Shown here: in pieces, positions 37,003 to 47,642 of the stretch
How positions within the stretch are numbered: position 1 is the first letter of the stretch
How the letters are laid out: each line of letters opens with the position of its first letter
Assembly (NCBI RefSeq): GCF_014836495.1
Contig: NZ_JACSQT010000017.1
Location: 1-49,457, forward strand
From: Cytobacillus stercorigallinarum
GTDB taxonomy: Bacteria > Bacillota > Bacilli > Bacillales > Cytobacillaceae
Length of the DNA stretch: 49,457 nt
Direction of reading: 5' to 3'
Notes under the pieces: generated by a model
Database searches by the model: none
Told to the model about the DNA's origin: nothing
The model's input: only the letters and a program-made list of their open reading frames with translations
Made by a program: the position numbers and the translations under genes

Positions 37003-37323
37003 TCACCTTATAGCAGCTCCTTTCAATTTATTAAAAAACTTAATATCGTTATTGGTAGCTGTCATACTTGCTGTCATATCATCAAGAAATTCATCAACCT
37101 CATTTTTCTTGAACAAGTATTTAGTTCCTACCTTGTAATACTTCAAACCGTTTTTAATTAAACGATCCTCAATGATGGGCTTACTGATATTTAGGTACTC
37201 GGATAATTCTTTGTACGACATAAAATATTTTTGTTTTGCTAGTTCATCAACTCGTTCATTGATTGCTTTTTCAAGTAATGTAGTAACTGTCTTATCATCA
37301 ATTTGAACGCTTAACACCGACAT
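37003..37323 (-). CDS. Excisionase-like DNA-binding protein (HTH_17)
   Basis: A 106-residue protein with a MerR/excisionase-type winged helix (MSYKELSEYLNISKPIIEDR then GLKYYKVGTKYLFKKNEVDE, about 34-85). Such proteins direct excision or activate satellite genes, the role of Xis or AlpA. The ATG overlaps the stop of the upstream regulator gene. Confidence 0.75.
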   Translation of the reverse strand: MSVLSVQIDDKTVTTLLEKAINERVDELAKQKYFMSYKELSEYLNISKPIIEDRLIKNGLKYYKVGTKYLFKKNEVDEFLDDMTASMTATNNDIKFFNKLKGAAIR

Positions 37324-37568
37324 TCACCCCTTTCTTTATTTAATGTCATTGCCTTTGCCTTTTGCTCTATGGTCTCGTCAATTTCTATAATGAATAAATC
37401 GTTAACAGTAACACCTAATGCCTTTGCTATCTTATAGGCTGCATTCATGGACGGCTTACGATAACCTGTCTCATAGTTTGAAATAGTTGTTACATTAAGT
37501 CCTGTAATGAAGGAAATATCCTTTTGTTTAAAGCCTTTTTGTTTTCGGATCTCCTTTATTCGATTCAC
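37311..37568 (-). CDS. Cro-like XRE family regulator
   Basis: About 85 residues, with a complete HTH_3 domain (IKEIRKQKGFKQKDISFITG then LNVTTISNYETGYRKPS, about 3-60). It is the first gene of the leftward operon, divergent from the integrase-linked repressor. The second of two near GTG starts is favoured by spacing from the GGCAGGTGA site; the other is at 37577. Confidence 0.82.
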   Translation of the reverse strand: MNRIKEIRKQKGFKQKDISFITGLNVTTISNYETGYRKPSMNAAYKIAKALGVTVNDLFIIEIDETIEQKAKAMTLNKERGECRC

Positions 37569-37600
37569 TTTTTTCACCTGCCTTCTTGCTATCTGTAGTT

Positions 37601-37629
37601 AGCATAACACCATATTCCACGGATTGCAA
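37601..37629 (-). promoter_or_regulatory. SigA-type promoter of the leftward (lytic) operon
   Basis: On the minus strand TTGCAA (37624-37629) and TATGCT (37601-37606) are 17 bases apart. The -35 lies inside one of the two 18-bp operator repeats, so repressor binding would block it. Confidence 0.65.
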
Positions 37630-37652
37630 GAAAAATATTCCACGGATTGCAA
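37612..37652. promoter_or_regulatory. Tandem operator repeats of the satellite switch
   Basis: ATATTCCACGGATTGCAA occurs exactly at 37612-37629 and 37635-37652, 23 bp apart start to start, in the divergent gap between the Cro-like gene and the repressor gene. Confidence 0.75.
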
Positions 37653-37701
37653 ATTTTTTATTTATCATATAAACTAAGAGTAAATTTAAGGGGGTTGGAA
37701 T

Positions 37702-38184
37702 ATGGACGAAAAGGATAATAAATTAGGCGATTACTTAAAGCGGTTAAGGAAAAGTAATAACTACACTTTAAGGGAAGCTGAAGCAAAAACAGGTGTACCA
37801 AACACTTACATCTCAAATTTAGAAAATGGAAAAAAGAAAAACCCATCTATGGAAACACTGTATAAACTTTCAAAGGGTTATAAATCTTCCTACACACTTT
37901 TATTAAGTGAAGCTGGTTATGAGGATGAAGTTGCAAAACGACAAAGTAGGGCATTAGACTTTTTTAGTAATGTGGATGAAATATTAAAAGGTGAAATTGA
38001 AGTAGGTAAAAAACAAGTAGATTTAATAGAGCAATCTAAAGAATTGTATAGAAATGAAATTTCAATTCCTATTTATTTGAATGAGGATAATGAGGGTAAC
38101 TTTTATTTCTTTAAAGATAATGAATTAATAGATGATGAGACACAACAAAAATTAAAAAATATTATTAAAACACTATTAGAATAG
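37702..38184 (+). CDS. XRE-family master repressor (Stl/CI-like)
   Basis: A 160-residue protein with an N-terminal HTH_3 domain (LGDYLKRLRKSNNYTLREAE then TGVPNTYISNLENGKKKNPS, about 8-65) and a C-terminal region without a LexA-type self-cleaving protease motif. PICI master repressors are likewise not self-cleaving and are relieved by a helper-phage protein. The ATG has AGGGGG seven bases upstream. It is probably cotranscribed with the integrase 14 bases downstream. Confidence 0.82.
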   Translation: MDEKDNKLGDYLKRLRKSNNYTLREAEAKTGVPNTYISNLENGKKKNPSMETLYKLSKGYKSSYTLLLSEAGYEDEVAKRQSRALDFFSNVDEILKGEIEVGKKQVDLIEQSKELYRNEISIPIYLNEDNEGNFYFFKDNELIDDETQQKLKNIIKTLLE

Positions 38185-38198
38185 GCGGTGATTATTAA

Positions 38199-39386
38199 AT
38201 GGCTCGTATATACAAGAAGAAAACTAAAAACGGTATTAGATGGGGTTATGTGGTTTATATCGGCACTGATCCAATCACTGGAAAAGAAAAAAGAAAATAT
38301 AAACAAGGTTTTTTAACTCAAAAAGATGCTAAACTTGCTGCTGCACTAATTGAACGACAAATCAATAATAATGAGTATATAGAGCCTTCAAAAATTACGT
38401 TTAACGCTTTATGTAGTGACTGGGAAAAGCATTATATTACTCAAGCAAAAGAAAGTAGTTTAAGGGCTAGAACTAAGGCTTTAAAACATATTAAAAATGA
38501 GTTTGGCAATGTAGCAATACAAAAAATAAGTAAAAAAGCATATCAAGATACCATAGATAAGTTGGCAAATAAATTTAGTTATAATTATGTTTCAAGTATT
38601 CATACCTCTGCAAATATGGTTTTTGAATATGCTCGGGAAAATAAATTACTTAAAGAAACACCTACAAAAGATATTACATTACCCAAGAAAAAGAAAACTG
38701 TTTCAGATCTGGAACAAGACAAAATACAAGAAAAGTTTCTTGAAAAAGAGGAATTAGAAGAATTTTTAACAACTGCAAAAAATGAAGGTTTAGAAAGTGA
38801 TTTACTTTCTTTCACCATGCTAGCTTATACAGGTTTAAGAATCGGTGAAATGATAGCATTAAAATGGTCCGATATTGATTTCAATAACCACACCTTAAGA
38901 GTTATAAAAACGTATTACAATCCAACAAACAACAAAGAAAAATATACGTTATTAACCCCAAAAACAGAAGGTTCAATAAGAACTATAACTATTGATCCAA
39001 TTTTAATTGAGTTACTCCAGCTGCACCAACTAGAACAAGATAAAATCAAGAAGGAAAATAAACCCTTCTACCATGATAAAGATTTTATCTTTGCTACTAA
39101 TGAAGGTTATCCTAAAACCATTAAAAACATTGCTATAAGAATGCAGCGTTTATTGAAAAAGACAAAAATAAAAAAACATGTTACACCTCATTCATTTAGA
39201 CATACTCATACTTCATTACTAATTGAAGCGAACGTCCATATTAAAGAGATACAAGAACGATTAGGGCATAGCGATATTAATACAACTATGGACATATACG
39301 CTCATATGACAAAGAACATTAAAAAAGAGGCTTCCACTAAGTTTAGTAACTTAATGAAAGACCTCTCTAAAAATCTCACTGACTAA
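38199..39386 (+). CDS. int: Tyrosine-type site-specific integrase
   Basis: A 395-residue phage integrase with an N-terminal AP2-like arm-binding domain (about 1-60), a SAM-like core-binding domain (about 66-165) and the catalytic domain. The catalytic residues are Arg214 (TGLRIGE), His331 and Arg334 (HSFRHTH), His357 (LGHSD) and Tyr367 (MDIYAH). It would recombine the 17-bp core at the 3' end of groEL; the gene ends 78 bases from that core. Confidence 0.95.
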   Translation: MARIYKKKTKNGIRWGYVVYIGTDPITGKEKRKYKQGFLTQKDAKLAAALIERQINNNEYIEPSKITFNALCSDWEKHYITQAKESSLRARTKALKHIKNEFGNVAIQKISKKAYQDTIDKLANKFSYNYVSSIHTSANMVFEYARENKLLKETPTKDITLPKKKKTVSDLEQDKIQEKFLEKEELEEFLTTAKNEGLESDLLSFTMLAYTGLRIGEMIALKWSDIDFNNHTLRVIKTYYNPTNNKEKYTLLTPKTEGSIRTITIDPILIELLQLHQLEQDKIKKENKPFYHDKDFIFATNEGYPKTIKNIAIRMQRLLKKTKIKKHVTPHSFRHTHTSLLIEANVHIKEIQERLGHSDINTTMDIYAHMTKNIKKEASTKFSNLMKDLSKNLTD

Positions 39387-39388
39387 TA

Positions 39389-39408
39389 TCGGTGGTTTTA
39401 TCGGTGGT
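39389..39408 (+). repeat. Putative integrase arm-type sites, right end
   Basis: TCGGTGGT at 39389 and again at 39401, between the integrase stop and the att core; the octamer recurs inside the left end of the element. Confidence 0.4.
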
Positions 39409-39430
39409 CTGATATAAGCTCATAGGCTAT

Positions 39431-39452
39431 AAACATTGATATATCAATGTTT
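39431..39452. repeat. Perfect 22-bp palindrome beside attR
   Basis: Half-site AAACATTGATA with its exact complement, between integrase and groEL. It could act as a weak two-way terminator or a protein site in integration. Confidence 0.5.
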
Positions 39453-39463
39453 TAAAACCCATC

Positions 39464-41107
<1,644 letters not shown>

Positions 41108-41152
41108 CTAATAGTTAAAAATCTTTATCTTAAGTATATCGCTGTTGTTTTA

Positions 41153-41437
41153 TTAACCGATCACAGCAAGAATGTCGTTTTCACGTAAAATTAAGTATTC
41201 TGTACCTTCGTATTTCACTTCTGTTCCTGCATATTTTGAGAAGATAATAAGGTCGCCTTCTGCAACTTCTAATGCTACACGTTCACCATTTTCTAGTACA
41301 CGTCCAGTACCAACTGCTACGACTTTACCTTCTTGAGGCTTTTCTTTCGCGCTATCTGGTAGTACGATACCGCTTGCAGTTTTTTCTTCCGTTTCAACAA
41401 GCTCGATAATAATTCGATCACCTAGTGGCTTCAACAA
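41153..41437 (-). CDS. groES: Co-chaperonin GroES
   Basis: A 94-residue lid of the GroEL chamber. The family pattern [20 protein letters not shown] and the mobile loop [18 protein letters not shown] are present. I chose the TTG at 41437, giving the standard Met-Leu-Lys-Pro N-terminus, with GGAGG nine bases upstream. Confidence 0.96.
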   Translation of the reverse strand: MLKPLGDRIIIELVETEEKTASGIVLPDSAKEKPQEGKVVAVGTGRVLENGERVALEVAEGDLIIFSKYAGTEVKYEGTEYLILRENDILAVIG

Positions 41438-41475
41438 GTGAAACAACCTCCTCAATTCATTTGAAAATTATTTTA

Positions 41476-41502
41476 TTAGCACTCGTTAGTCTTGAGTGCT
41501 AA
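41476..41502. promoter_or_regulatory. CIRCE element (HrcA operator)
   Basis: TTAGCACTC, nine bases, GAGTGCTAA: a perfect CIRCE, 38 bases upstream of groES, where HrcA represses the operon until heat shock. A TATAAT-like -10 lies just upstream on the minus strand. Confidence 0.95.
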
Positions 41503-41702
41503 CACAATTATTATATTAATCAAAACTACTCTTTTTTGCAAGTAAGAACCTTTCAATTTTGCAAAAAAAATACGAACCTCTCCATTCTATACAACTTCTA
41601 TTTGTTTTATGCACTTCATAAGGATGTACTATTTGAAACCAATGGCGTTTTACGGGTAAAATAAATATTAGTGTAACTTCTTTATGAATAGGAGACTAGC
41701 CT

Positions 41703-42431
41703 TTGAAAAAAGAGTATTGGTTTATCATTATGATTTATATAGCCATGCAATTATCAGCCATCGTTGGCGTTCCTGCCATTCTTTTTCTTGGTAATATGTT
41801 AGGATACAGCTTTGATGAGGTTGCTAAAATTGCCCCGCCACTCTGGATTGTCATTAGCTTTACAATCACTCTTCTATTAACTTTGTGGTTTTTACGGAAA
41901 GAACGTAAAGAGATGCCAATGAGGAAACAAGCACCATTATCGACTTCTATCGGGTGGGCGATTGCAGGTATTCCGCTAGCATTTATGGCTCAAACCATTG
42001 CAGCGAATATTGAATTAATGCTCGGCATTGAGATGGGGTCAGACAATACACAGCAAATTATGTCTTTAATTGAAACGTCTGCTATTGTGATTCTCGTCGT
42101 TTCTATTATTGGTCCGATATTAGAAGAGATCATTTTCAGGAAAATCATTTTTGGTTCCTTGCATAAACGATTGAACTTCTTTTTATCAGCACTGATTAGT
42201 TCATTAATTTTCTCTCTCGCGCATGGGGAAATTGAGCACTTACTTCTTTATGCAGCGATGGGCTTTACGTTTGCGTTTTTATATGTAAAAACCAATCGTA
42301 TTCTTGTACCGATCATTGCTCATGTAGCAATGAATACCTTTGTCGTTGTGATTCAATTGAATATGGATAAGCTAGAAAAATATATGACAGACATAGAAAC
42401 GGTACAAATGATTTTTAGCAGATTAGGATGA
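41703..42431 (+). CDS. ydiL: CPBP family intramembrane metalloprotease (YdiL-like)
   Basis: A 242-residue membrane protein with about seven hydrophobic spans. The CAAX-protease/bacteriocin-processing motifs are complete: EEIIFRK near 146, the SLAHGEIEH motif near 173 and HVAMN near 213. The neighbour pattern with ydiK and groES matches B. subtilis. The start is TTG after AGGAG. Confidence 0.85.
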   Translation: MKKEYWFIIMIYIAMQLSAIVGVPAILFLGNMLGYSFDEVAKIAPPLWIVISFTITLLLTLWFLRKERKEMPMRKQAPLSTSIGWAIAGIPLAFMAQTIAANIELMLGIEMGSDNTQQIMSLIETSAIVILVVSIIGPILEEIIFRKIIFGSLHKRLNFFLSALISSLIFSLAHGEIEHLLLYAAMGFTFAFLYVKTNRILVPIIAHVAMNTFVVVIQLNMDKLEKYMTDIETVQMIFSRLG

Positions 42432-42437
42432 TGTTGG

Positions 42438-42641
42438 ATGAGAACACCTTTGTTCACAGGGATTATCTCCCTTCTTTTTGGATTTGTATTTATTTACTTT
42501 GCGATTATTAATCTTCAAAACGGTGGAGGTTGGGGATTTCTAACGATTTTCATTTTGATTTTTGCCACTTTCGATATTGGTGGTGGGATTAAGTTAATCG
42601 CTATGCATTATCGCATGAAAAAGAAAGAGGATAAAAAATAG
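42438..42641 (+). CDS. ydiK: Small membrane protein YdiK (DUF4305)
   Basis: A 67-residue protein with two membrane spans (about 7-27 and 32-55) and a basic tail. It follows ydiL by six bases. Function unknown; identity rests on synteny and the typical sequence. Confidence 0.8.
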   Translation: MRTPLFTGIISLLFGFVFIYFAIINLQNGGGWGFLTIFILIFATFDIGGGIKLIAMHYRMKKKEDKK

Positions 42642-42672
42642 AGCTGACTCCACTCGGGTCAGCTCCTTTTTT
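42641..42672. terminator. Bidirectional terminator between ydiK and rex
   Basis: GAGCTGAC and GTCAGCTC form a perfect 8-bp stem, followed by CTTTTTTT on the plus strand; the genes converge here. Confidence 0.85.
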
Positions 42673-43310
42673 TATGATGGATAGTGTTTTAAGAAGTATA
42701 CTAATGATTGCAATTCGACCGCCAAATCAATGTGGTGGATGCGAATATGGGAAGGAACAGTTAACCGCGCTGGCGTAAAGTTCAAGATTCCCTTTACATG
42801 ACTTTTAACGATTCGATCCGTAATTGGTTGGGCAGCATGAGACGGTACAGTCAAAATGACGACTTGAATATGGTGCTCATCAATCAACTTTTCTAGTTCA
42901 TCTAAATGACGAACAGGTACTTCGCCTATAGACGTGCCAACCCTACTTTCTGAAACATCAAATGCCACTTCAATCTTTGTATTATTATTTTTTAAAAAAT
43001 TATAATTTAAAAACGCTGTACCTAGATTCCCTACACCAATTAATGCTACCTTTGTCACTTCATCTTGATCGAGTGTCTTACGGAAAAATCCTAATAAGTA
43101 ATTGACATTATACCCATAACCTTTTTTCCCTAATGCACCGAAATAGGAGAAATCTCGTCGAATTGTTGCAGAATCTACTTTCACCGCTTCACTTAATTCT
43201 GCTGAAGAAACTCGCTGTTTTCCTGATGCGTGTAAATTTTTCAAAAAACGATAATACAAAGGCAATCGCTTAGCCGTTGCTTGAGGGATTTTCGTTGATT
43301 CATTGGACAT
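42672..43310 (-). CDS. rex: Redox-sensing transcriptional repressor Rex
   Basis: A 212-residue repressor that senses the NADH/NAD+ ratio and controls fermentation and respiration genes. The N-terminal winged helix ([20 protein letters not shown]) and the C-terminal Rossmann domain with [16 protein letters not shown] are present. The ATG at 43310 has GGAG eight bases upstream. Confidence 0.95.
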   Translation of the reverse strand: MSNESTKIPQATAKRLPLYYRFLKNLHASGKQRVSSAELSEAVKVDSATIRRDFSYFGALGKKGYGYNVNYLLGFFRKTLDQDEVTKVALIGVGNLGTAFLNYNFLKNNNTKIEVAFDVSESRVGTSIGEVPVRHLDELEKLIDEHHIQVVILTVPSHAAQPITDRIVKSHVKGILNFTPARLTVPSHIRIHHIDLAVELQSLVYFLKHYPS

Positions 43311-43333
43311 AGGCTCCACTCCATTCCATTTAC

Positions 43334-43816
43334 TTAAGCCCTTCTAAAATCACCGTTTTTACCACCGGTTTTCTCTACTAAATATGTTGGTCCTATTACC
43401 ATGCCTTTATCTACTGCTTTGCACATATCATATACCGTTAAAGCGGTAGCTGTAGCAGCTGTCAACGCTTCCATTTCTACTCCGGTATGTCCGTTTGTTT
43501 TCACTGTACAATCAATATGTAACACATACTGAGCCTCTACCTCTTCCCAATTGAAGGATATATCAATTCCGGTTAAGGCAAGGGGATGACACATCGGGAT
43601 AATATCAGACGTCTTTTTCGCAGCCATAATGCCTGCCACTTGCGCAACCGCAAGCACATCTCCCTTTTTCATCTTGCCATCAGTGATTTTCTGATAGATT
43701 TCTTCATTTAGCTCTACACTACTATGAGCAATTGCTGTACGGGCAGTTTGTGGTTTTTCACTTACATCCACCATCTTTGCTCTGCCCTCTTTATTAAAAT
43801 GTGTAAATTCAGCCAT
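43334..43816 (-). CDS. moaC: Cyclic pyranopterin monophosphate synthase
   Basis: The 160-residue MoaC, which with MoaA turns GTP into cyclic pyranopterin monophosphate in molybdenum cofactor synthesis. Active-site residues are His77 (MCHPLALTG), His110 and Glu114 ([12 protein letters not shown]), Asp130 and Lys133. It lies just upstream of rex, as in B. subtilis, with GAGGTG before the ATG. Confidence 0.95.
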   Translation of the reverse strand: MAEFTHFNKEGRAKMVDVSEKPQTARTAIAHSSVELNEEIYQKITDGKMKKGDVLAVAQVAGIMAAKKTSDIIPMCHPLALTGIDISFNWEEVEAQYVLHIDCTVKTNGHTGVEMEALTAATATALTVYDMCKAVDKGMVIGPTYLVEKTGGKNGDFRRA

Positions 43817-43958
43817 TTATAACACCTCACATAAAAATGATACACTATTTCGATTCATCTGTGTAATGTAGTTTTTATATATTCTATCCAAATCGTGACT
43901 TTATTGCCGAACCTCACCTGATTAAGGTACACTATCACTATAACAGAGGTGAAATATA

Positions 43959-45884
43959 ATGATATTATTACAGGTTAATCAGCTTTCGAAAAGTTTTGTG
44001 GCTGATCCTATATTGATGAATATAAAGCTTGAAGTCCAAACAAGAGACCGCATTGCATTAGTTGGACGTAATGGTGCGGGCAAATCAACCCTTTTAAAAA
44101 TTATTGCTGGACATATGTCCTATGACTCCGGTGAAATTATTCAATCGAAAGAAACCAAAATCGGTTATCTTGCACAAAATACCGGACTAGAATCTGAGCT
44201 ATCGATTTGGGATGAAATGCTTACCGTTTTTGATTATTTGCGGAAACAGGAGAAAGAACTGCGCTTACTAGAAACACAGATGGGCGATGCCACACTCATC
44301 GAAAACCGCGAAGCTTACGATAAAATTTTAAAAACCTATGATCAAATGCAAGTCAACTTTAAAGAGCAAGGTGGCTATCAATACGAGGCAGACATTCGTT
44401 CTGTACTACATGGCCTTAATTTTCAATCGTTTAGCTATGATACAAAAATTTCTGCATTAAGCGGTGGGCAACGGACGCGACTCGCACTAGCTAAACTATT
44501 GTTGACCAAACCTGATTTATTGATTTTAGATGAGCCGACCAACCATTTAGATATTGAAACATTGTCATGGCTGGAGCAGTATCTTAGTGGTTATGATGGT
44601 GCTATTTTAATTGTCTCACATGACCGCTATTTCCTAGATAAAGTCGTCAACCAAGTATATGAACTATCACGTAACCATATTAAAAAATACGTTGGTAACT
44701 ACAGCAAATATCTTGACCAAAAAGCAGCCAATTATGAACGCGACTTGAAATTGTATGAAAAACAACAAGAAGAAATTGCGAAACTAGAAGACTTTGTTCA
44801 ACGCAACCTTGCCCGTGCTTCGACAACGAAGCGTGCACAAAGCCGACGCAAACAACTTGAGAAGATGGAGCGAATGGATCGTCCCCAAGGGGATGAAAAG
44901 TCAGCAACATTCGGCTTTCAAATTGAACGTCAATCAGGCAATGATGTACTAACCACTGACTCTTTAGCAATTGGCTATCAACAAGAAAAGATTAGTGATC
45001 ATATTTCATTTCGCATGTCTCGGGGCGATTCTATCGCTTTAGTTGGGCCAAATGGGATTGGGAAGTCCACATTATTAAAAACACTGGTGGACAAGCTACC
45101 AGCTTTAGATGGTACGTTTCAATATGGATCAAATATCCGCATTGGGTATTACGACCAACAGCAAGCTGATTTGAGTTCAAATAAAACCGTATTAAATGAG
45201 CTTTGGGATGATTACCCTCTTATGCCTGAAAAAGATGTACGTACCGTGTTAGGTAACTTCCTCTTCTCAGGAGATGATGTTCTTAAAATTGTCTCTACAT
45301 TAAGTGGTGGAGAAAAAGCTCGATTAGCATTAGCTAAGTTGATGTTGCAAAAAGCAAATGTCCTTATACTAGATGAGCCGACCAACCATTTAGATCTTGA
45401 TAGTAAAGAAATTCTTGAAAATGCACTAATTGATTTTCCAGGTACGCTCCTCTTTGTATCTCATGACCGCTATTTTATTAATAGGATTGCCACAAAAGTG
45501 ATTGAGTTATCAACAAGTGGAGCAACAGAATTTTTAGGGGATTATGATTACTATGTGGATAAAAAAGCGGAGATTGAAGAAATAGAGCTTTTCGAATCAG
45601 CAGATGCGCCACAAGAAAGTACCACTAAACCGGAAAAGCAAAGTTACCAACAAGATAAGGAAGCGAAAAAACTAGAAAGACAGCGCAAAAGAAGGCTGAC
45701 AGAAATTGAGCAATTAATCGAAGAGTTAGAAGCGCAAATTGAAACTTATGATGAACAACTCTGTGACCCTGAAATCTTCCAGGACCACGAGAAAGTCCTC
45801 GAGATTACAACTAAAAATGATGCTATAAAAGCACAACTTGAGGAGTTACTTGAAGAATGGAGCGAATTGGGCGATTTAATGTAA
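43959..45884 (+). CDS. ydiF: ABC-F family ATPase (YdiF-like)
   Basis: A 641-residue soluble protein with two ABC domains: Walker A GRNGAGKST and GPNGIGKST, signatures LSGGQRTR and LSGGEKAR, Walker B LLILDEPTNHLD and VLILDEPTNHLD. The domains are joined by an ABC-F linker of charged helices (about 240-300), and a C-terminal coiled coil follows. ABC-F proteins act on the ribosome, not in transport. Single gene divergent from moaC. Confidence 0.93.
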   Translation: MILLQVNQLSKSFVADPILMNIKLEVQTRDRIALVGRNGAGKSTLLKIIAGHMSYDSGEIIQSKETKIGYLAQNTGLESELSIWDEMLTVFDYLRKQEKELRLLETQMGDATLIENREAYDKILKTYDQMQVNFKEQGGYQYEADIRSVLHGLNFQSFSYDTKISALSGGQRTRLALAKLLLTKPDLLILDEPTNHLDIETLSWLEQYLSGYDGAILIVSHDRYFLDKVVNQVYELSRNHIKKYVGNYSKYLDQKAANYERDLKLYEKQQEEIAKLEDFVQRNLARASTTKRAQSRRKQLEKMERMDRPQGDEKSATFGFQIERQSGNDVLTTDSLAIGYQQEKISDHISFRMSRGDSIALVGPNGIGKSTLLKTLVDKLPALDGTFQYGSNIRIGYYDQQQADLSSNKTVLNELWDDYPLMPEKDVRTVLGNFLFSGDDVLKIVSTLSGGEKARLALAKLMLQKANVLILDEPTNHLDLDSKEILENALIDFPGTLLFVSHDRYFINRIATKVIELSTSGATEFLGDYDYYVDKKAEIEEIELFESADAPQESTTKPEKQSYQQDKEAKKLERQRKRRLTEIEQLIEELEAQIETYDEQLCDPEIFQDHEKVLEITTKNDAIKAQLEELLEEWSELGDLM

Positions 45885-45908
45885 CTGAACGTGCTGGGGA
45901 TAATTCAC

Positions 45909-46102
45909 TTATCCCCAGCTTTTCTTTTCATAAGTAAATTGTCCACATTTTTATTCACATTACAAATGAATTAACAATAAGTAAAATAACACTTTTCCAC
46001 ATTATCCACATTTTTTATCATACTTATCAACAAAAACTCTGAAAATTTTAATATTATCCACAATTGCTGTGCTACCTATACTTTACATGATATTGTGAAT
46101 AA
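45909..46102. promoter_or_regulatory. DnaA-box cluster between ydiF and tsaD
   Basis: Eight matches to TTATCCACA in 194 bp: exact at 46002 and 46054; one mismatch at 45909 (TTATCCCCA), 45939 (TTGTCCACA), 45951 (TTATTCACA), 45993 (TTTTCCACA), 46024 (TTATCAACA) and 46094 (complement of TTATTCACA). No gene lies here. B. subtilis has a DnaA-binding cluster at the equivalent gcp (tsaD) locus, as I recall. Confidence 0.8.
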
Positions 46103-46128
46103 CTTTTCTGCTTCACTTCTAAAAACAA

Positions 46129-46165
46129 AAGACTAGTGAATAGATGTTAACAATTCACTAGTCTT
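46129..46165 (-). terminator. Intrinsic terminator of the tsa operon
   Basis: AAGACTAGTGAAT and ATTCACTAGTCTT form a perfect 13-bp stem, followed on the minus strand by TTTGTTTTT, six bases past the tsaD stop. Confidence 0.88.
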
Positions 46166-46170
46166 AATTA

Positions 46171-47193
46171 TTATGGTTGAAACTGAATATCTAATCCCGG
46201 GTTGGCATTCATACTCATATCTGAGGACACACCTTTTTCAAACATAATAGCCCCCACTGCAGCAATCATCGCTGCGTTATCTGTGCATAAATGTAATGGC
46301 GGAATCACCAAGTCTATCTCTTCCTTATTCTTAAACGTTTCTGTTAATGCTTTACGAAGTCCTTTATTTGCTGCAACGCCACCTGCTAATAGTAATTGTT
46401 TCACATCATATGCCTCGACTGCTTTTAAGGTCTTGGTTACTAATACCTCAATGACGCTTTCTTGAAAGCTCGCTGCTAAATCCTCTGGTAAGATGGTCTC
46501 TCCACGTTGTTCAGCATTATGCACTGTGTTGATAACGGCAGACTTCAATCCACTGAAACTAAAATCAAAGGAGCCTTCTTCTAGCCACGCACGTGGAAGC
46601 TTAATTGTCGCTTCTCCTTCATGTGCAAGGCGATCAATATGCGGCCCACCTGGATATGGCATATTTAGAACTCTCGCTACTTTATCATAGGCTTCTCCAG
46701 CAGCATCATCCCTTGTTTCGCCAATCACTTCAAAGTCACCATGTTCTTTCATATAAACGAGCTCTGTATGCCCGCCTGAAACGACTAATGCAAGCGCCGG
46801 GAAAGTCATTTCTTTAATTAAGCGATTGGCATAAATATGCCCTGCTATATGGTGCACACCGATAAGTGGCTTTTGATGAGCAAAAGCAATCGCCTTCGCT
46901 GCATTTACACCGACAAGTAAGGCACCGACTAACCCTGGGCCTTCTGTCACAGCCACAGCATCAATATCGTTCATCGTCATACTCGCTTTATTTAACGCTT
47001 CTTCTAATACAATGGTCATTTGTTCTACATGGTGCCTTGAAGCGATTTCTGGCACAACCCCACCGAACCTTTTATGACTTTCAATTTGAGAAGCGACAAC
47101 ATTAGCGATGATCTCTCTACCATTTTTAATGATGGCTACCGCTGTTTCATCACAACTTGTTTCTATCCCTAATATATATTGGTCTTTTTTCAT
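46171..47193 (-). CDS. tsaD: tRNA N6-adenosine threonylcarbamoyltransferase
   Basis: A 340-residue enzyme that moves threonylcarbamoyl onto A37 of ANN-decoding tRNAs. The metal motif is His115-x3-His119 ([12 protein letters not shown]), preceded by [11 protein letters not shown]; the ATP-binding VSGGHTEL and [13 protein letters not shown] are intact. The ATG at 47193 has GGGTGA about eight bases upstream. Last gene of the tsaE-tsaB-rimI-tsaD operon. Confidence 0.96.
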   Translation of the reverse strand: MKKDQYILGIETSCDETAVAIIKNGREIIANVVASQIESHKRFGGVVPEIASRHHVEQMTIVLEEALNKASMTMNDIDAVAVTEGPGLVGALLVGVNAAKAIAFAHQKPLIGVHHIAGHIYANRLIKEMTFPALALVVSGGHTELVYMKEHGDFEVIGETRDDAAGEAYDKVARVLNMPYPGGPHIDRLAHEGEATIKLPRAWLEEGSFDFSFSGLKSAVINTVHNAEQRGETILPEDLAASFQESVIEVLVTKTLKAVEAYDVKQLLLAGGVAANKGLRKALTETFKNKEEIDLVIPPLHLCTDNAAMIAAVGAIMFEKGVSSDMSMNANPGLDIQFQP

Positions 47194-47642
47194 TTTATAT
47201 TCACCCACATTACTAAAGCATCTTCATGATTATCCGAATAATAATTTTTTCTTATGCCGCCTTCTTGGAATCCTAGCTTGCTATACAATCGTCTTGCTAC
47301 CATGTTACTGACTCTTACTTCTAGGGTCATTTTAAGTGCACCCATTTCTTTTGCAACGGTCATCAGTTGGACCATTAACGCCTCGCCAAGTTTCTTCCCT
47401 CTATGTCTCGGTAGTATCGCTACATTTGTTACATGAGCCTCATCTGTGACCACCCATGCTCCACCGTATCCGATCAATTCTTCTCCATCTTCTAACACCA
47501 CGTAGACTGAGAATTGGTTCATTGTCATTTCATTATAAAAGGCCTCTCTACTCCAAGGTGAAGAAAAAGATGCCTCTTCTATTTTTATTACTTCATCAAT
47601 ATCATCTTCGGTCATTAACCGAAACGTTAATTTGCTGGTCAT
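47190..47642 (-). CDS. rimI: Ribosomal protein S18 alanine N-acetyltransferase
   Basis: A 150-residue GNAT acetyltransferase acting on the N-terminus of ribosomal protein S18. The acetyl-CoA loop [12 protein letters not shown] is near 79-90, followed by the typical [19 protein letters not shown]. It overlaps both neighbours by four bases. Confidence 0.92.
   Translation of the reverse strand: MTSKLTFRLMTEDDIDEVIKIEEASFSSPWSREAFYNEMTMNQFSVYVVLEDGEELIGYGGAWVVTDEAHVTNVAILPRHRGKKLGEALMVQLMTVAKEMGALKMTLEVRVSNMVARRLYSKLGFQEGGIRKNYYSDNHEDALVMWVNIK

Noticed and set aside
39431..39452. Strong terminator for groEL in the 22-bp palindrome
   Set aside because: The stem is almost entirely A/T and has no proper T-run on the groEL strand, so it was listed only as a palindrome.
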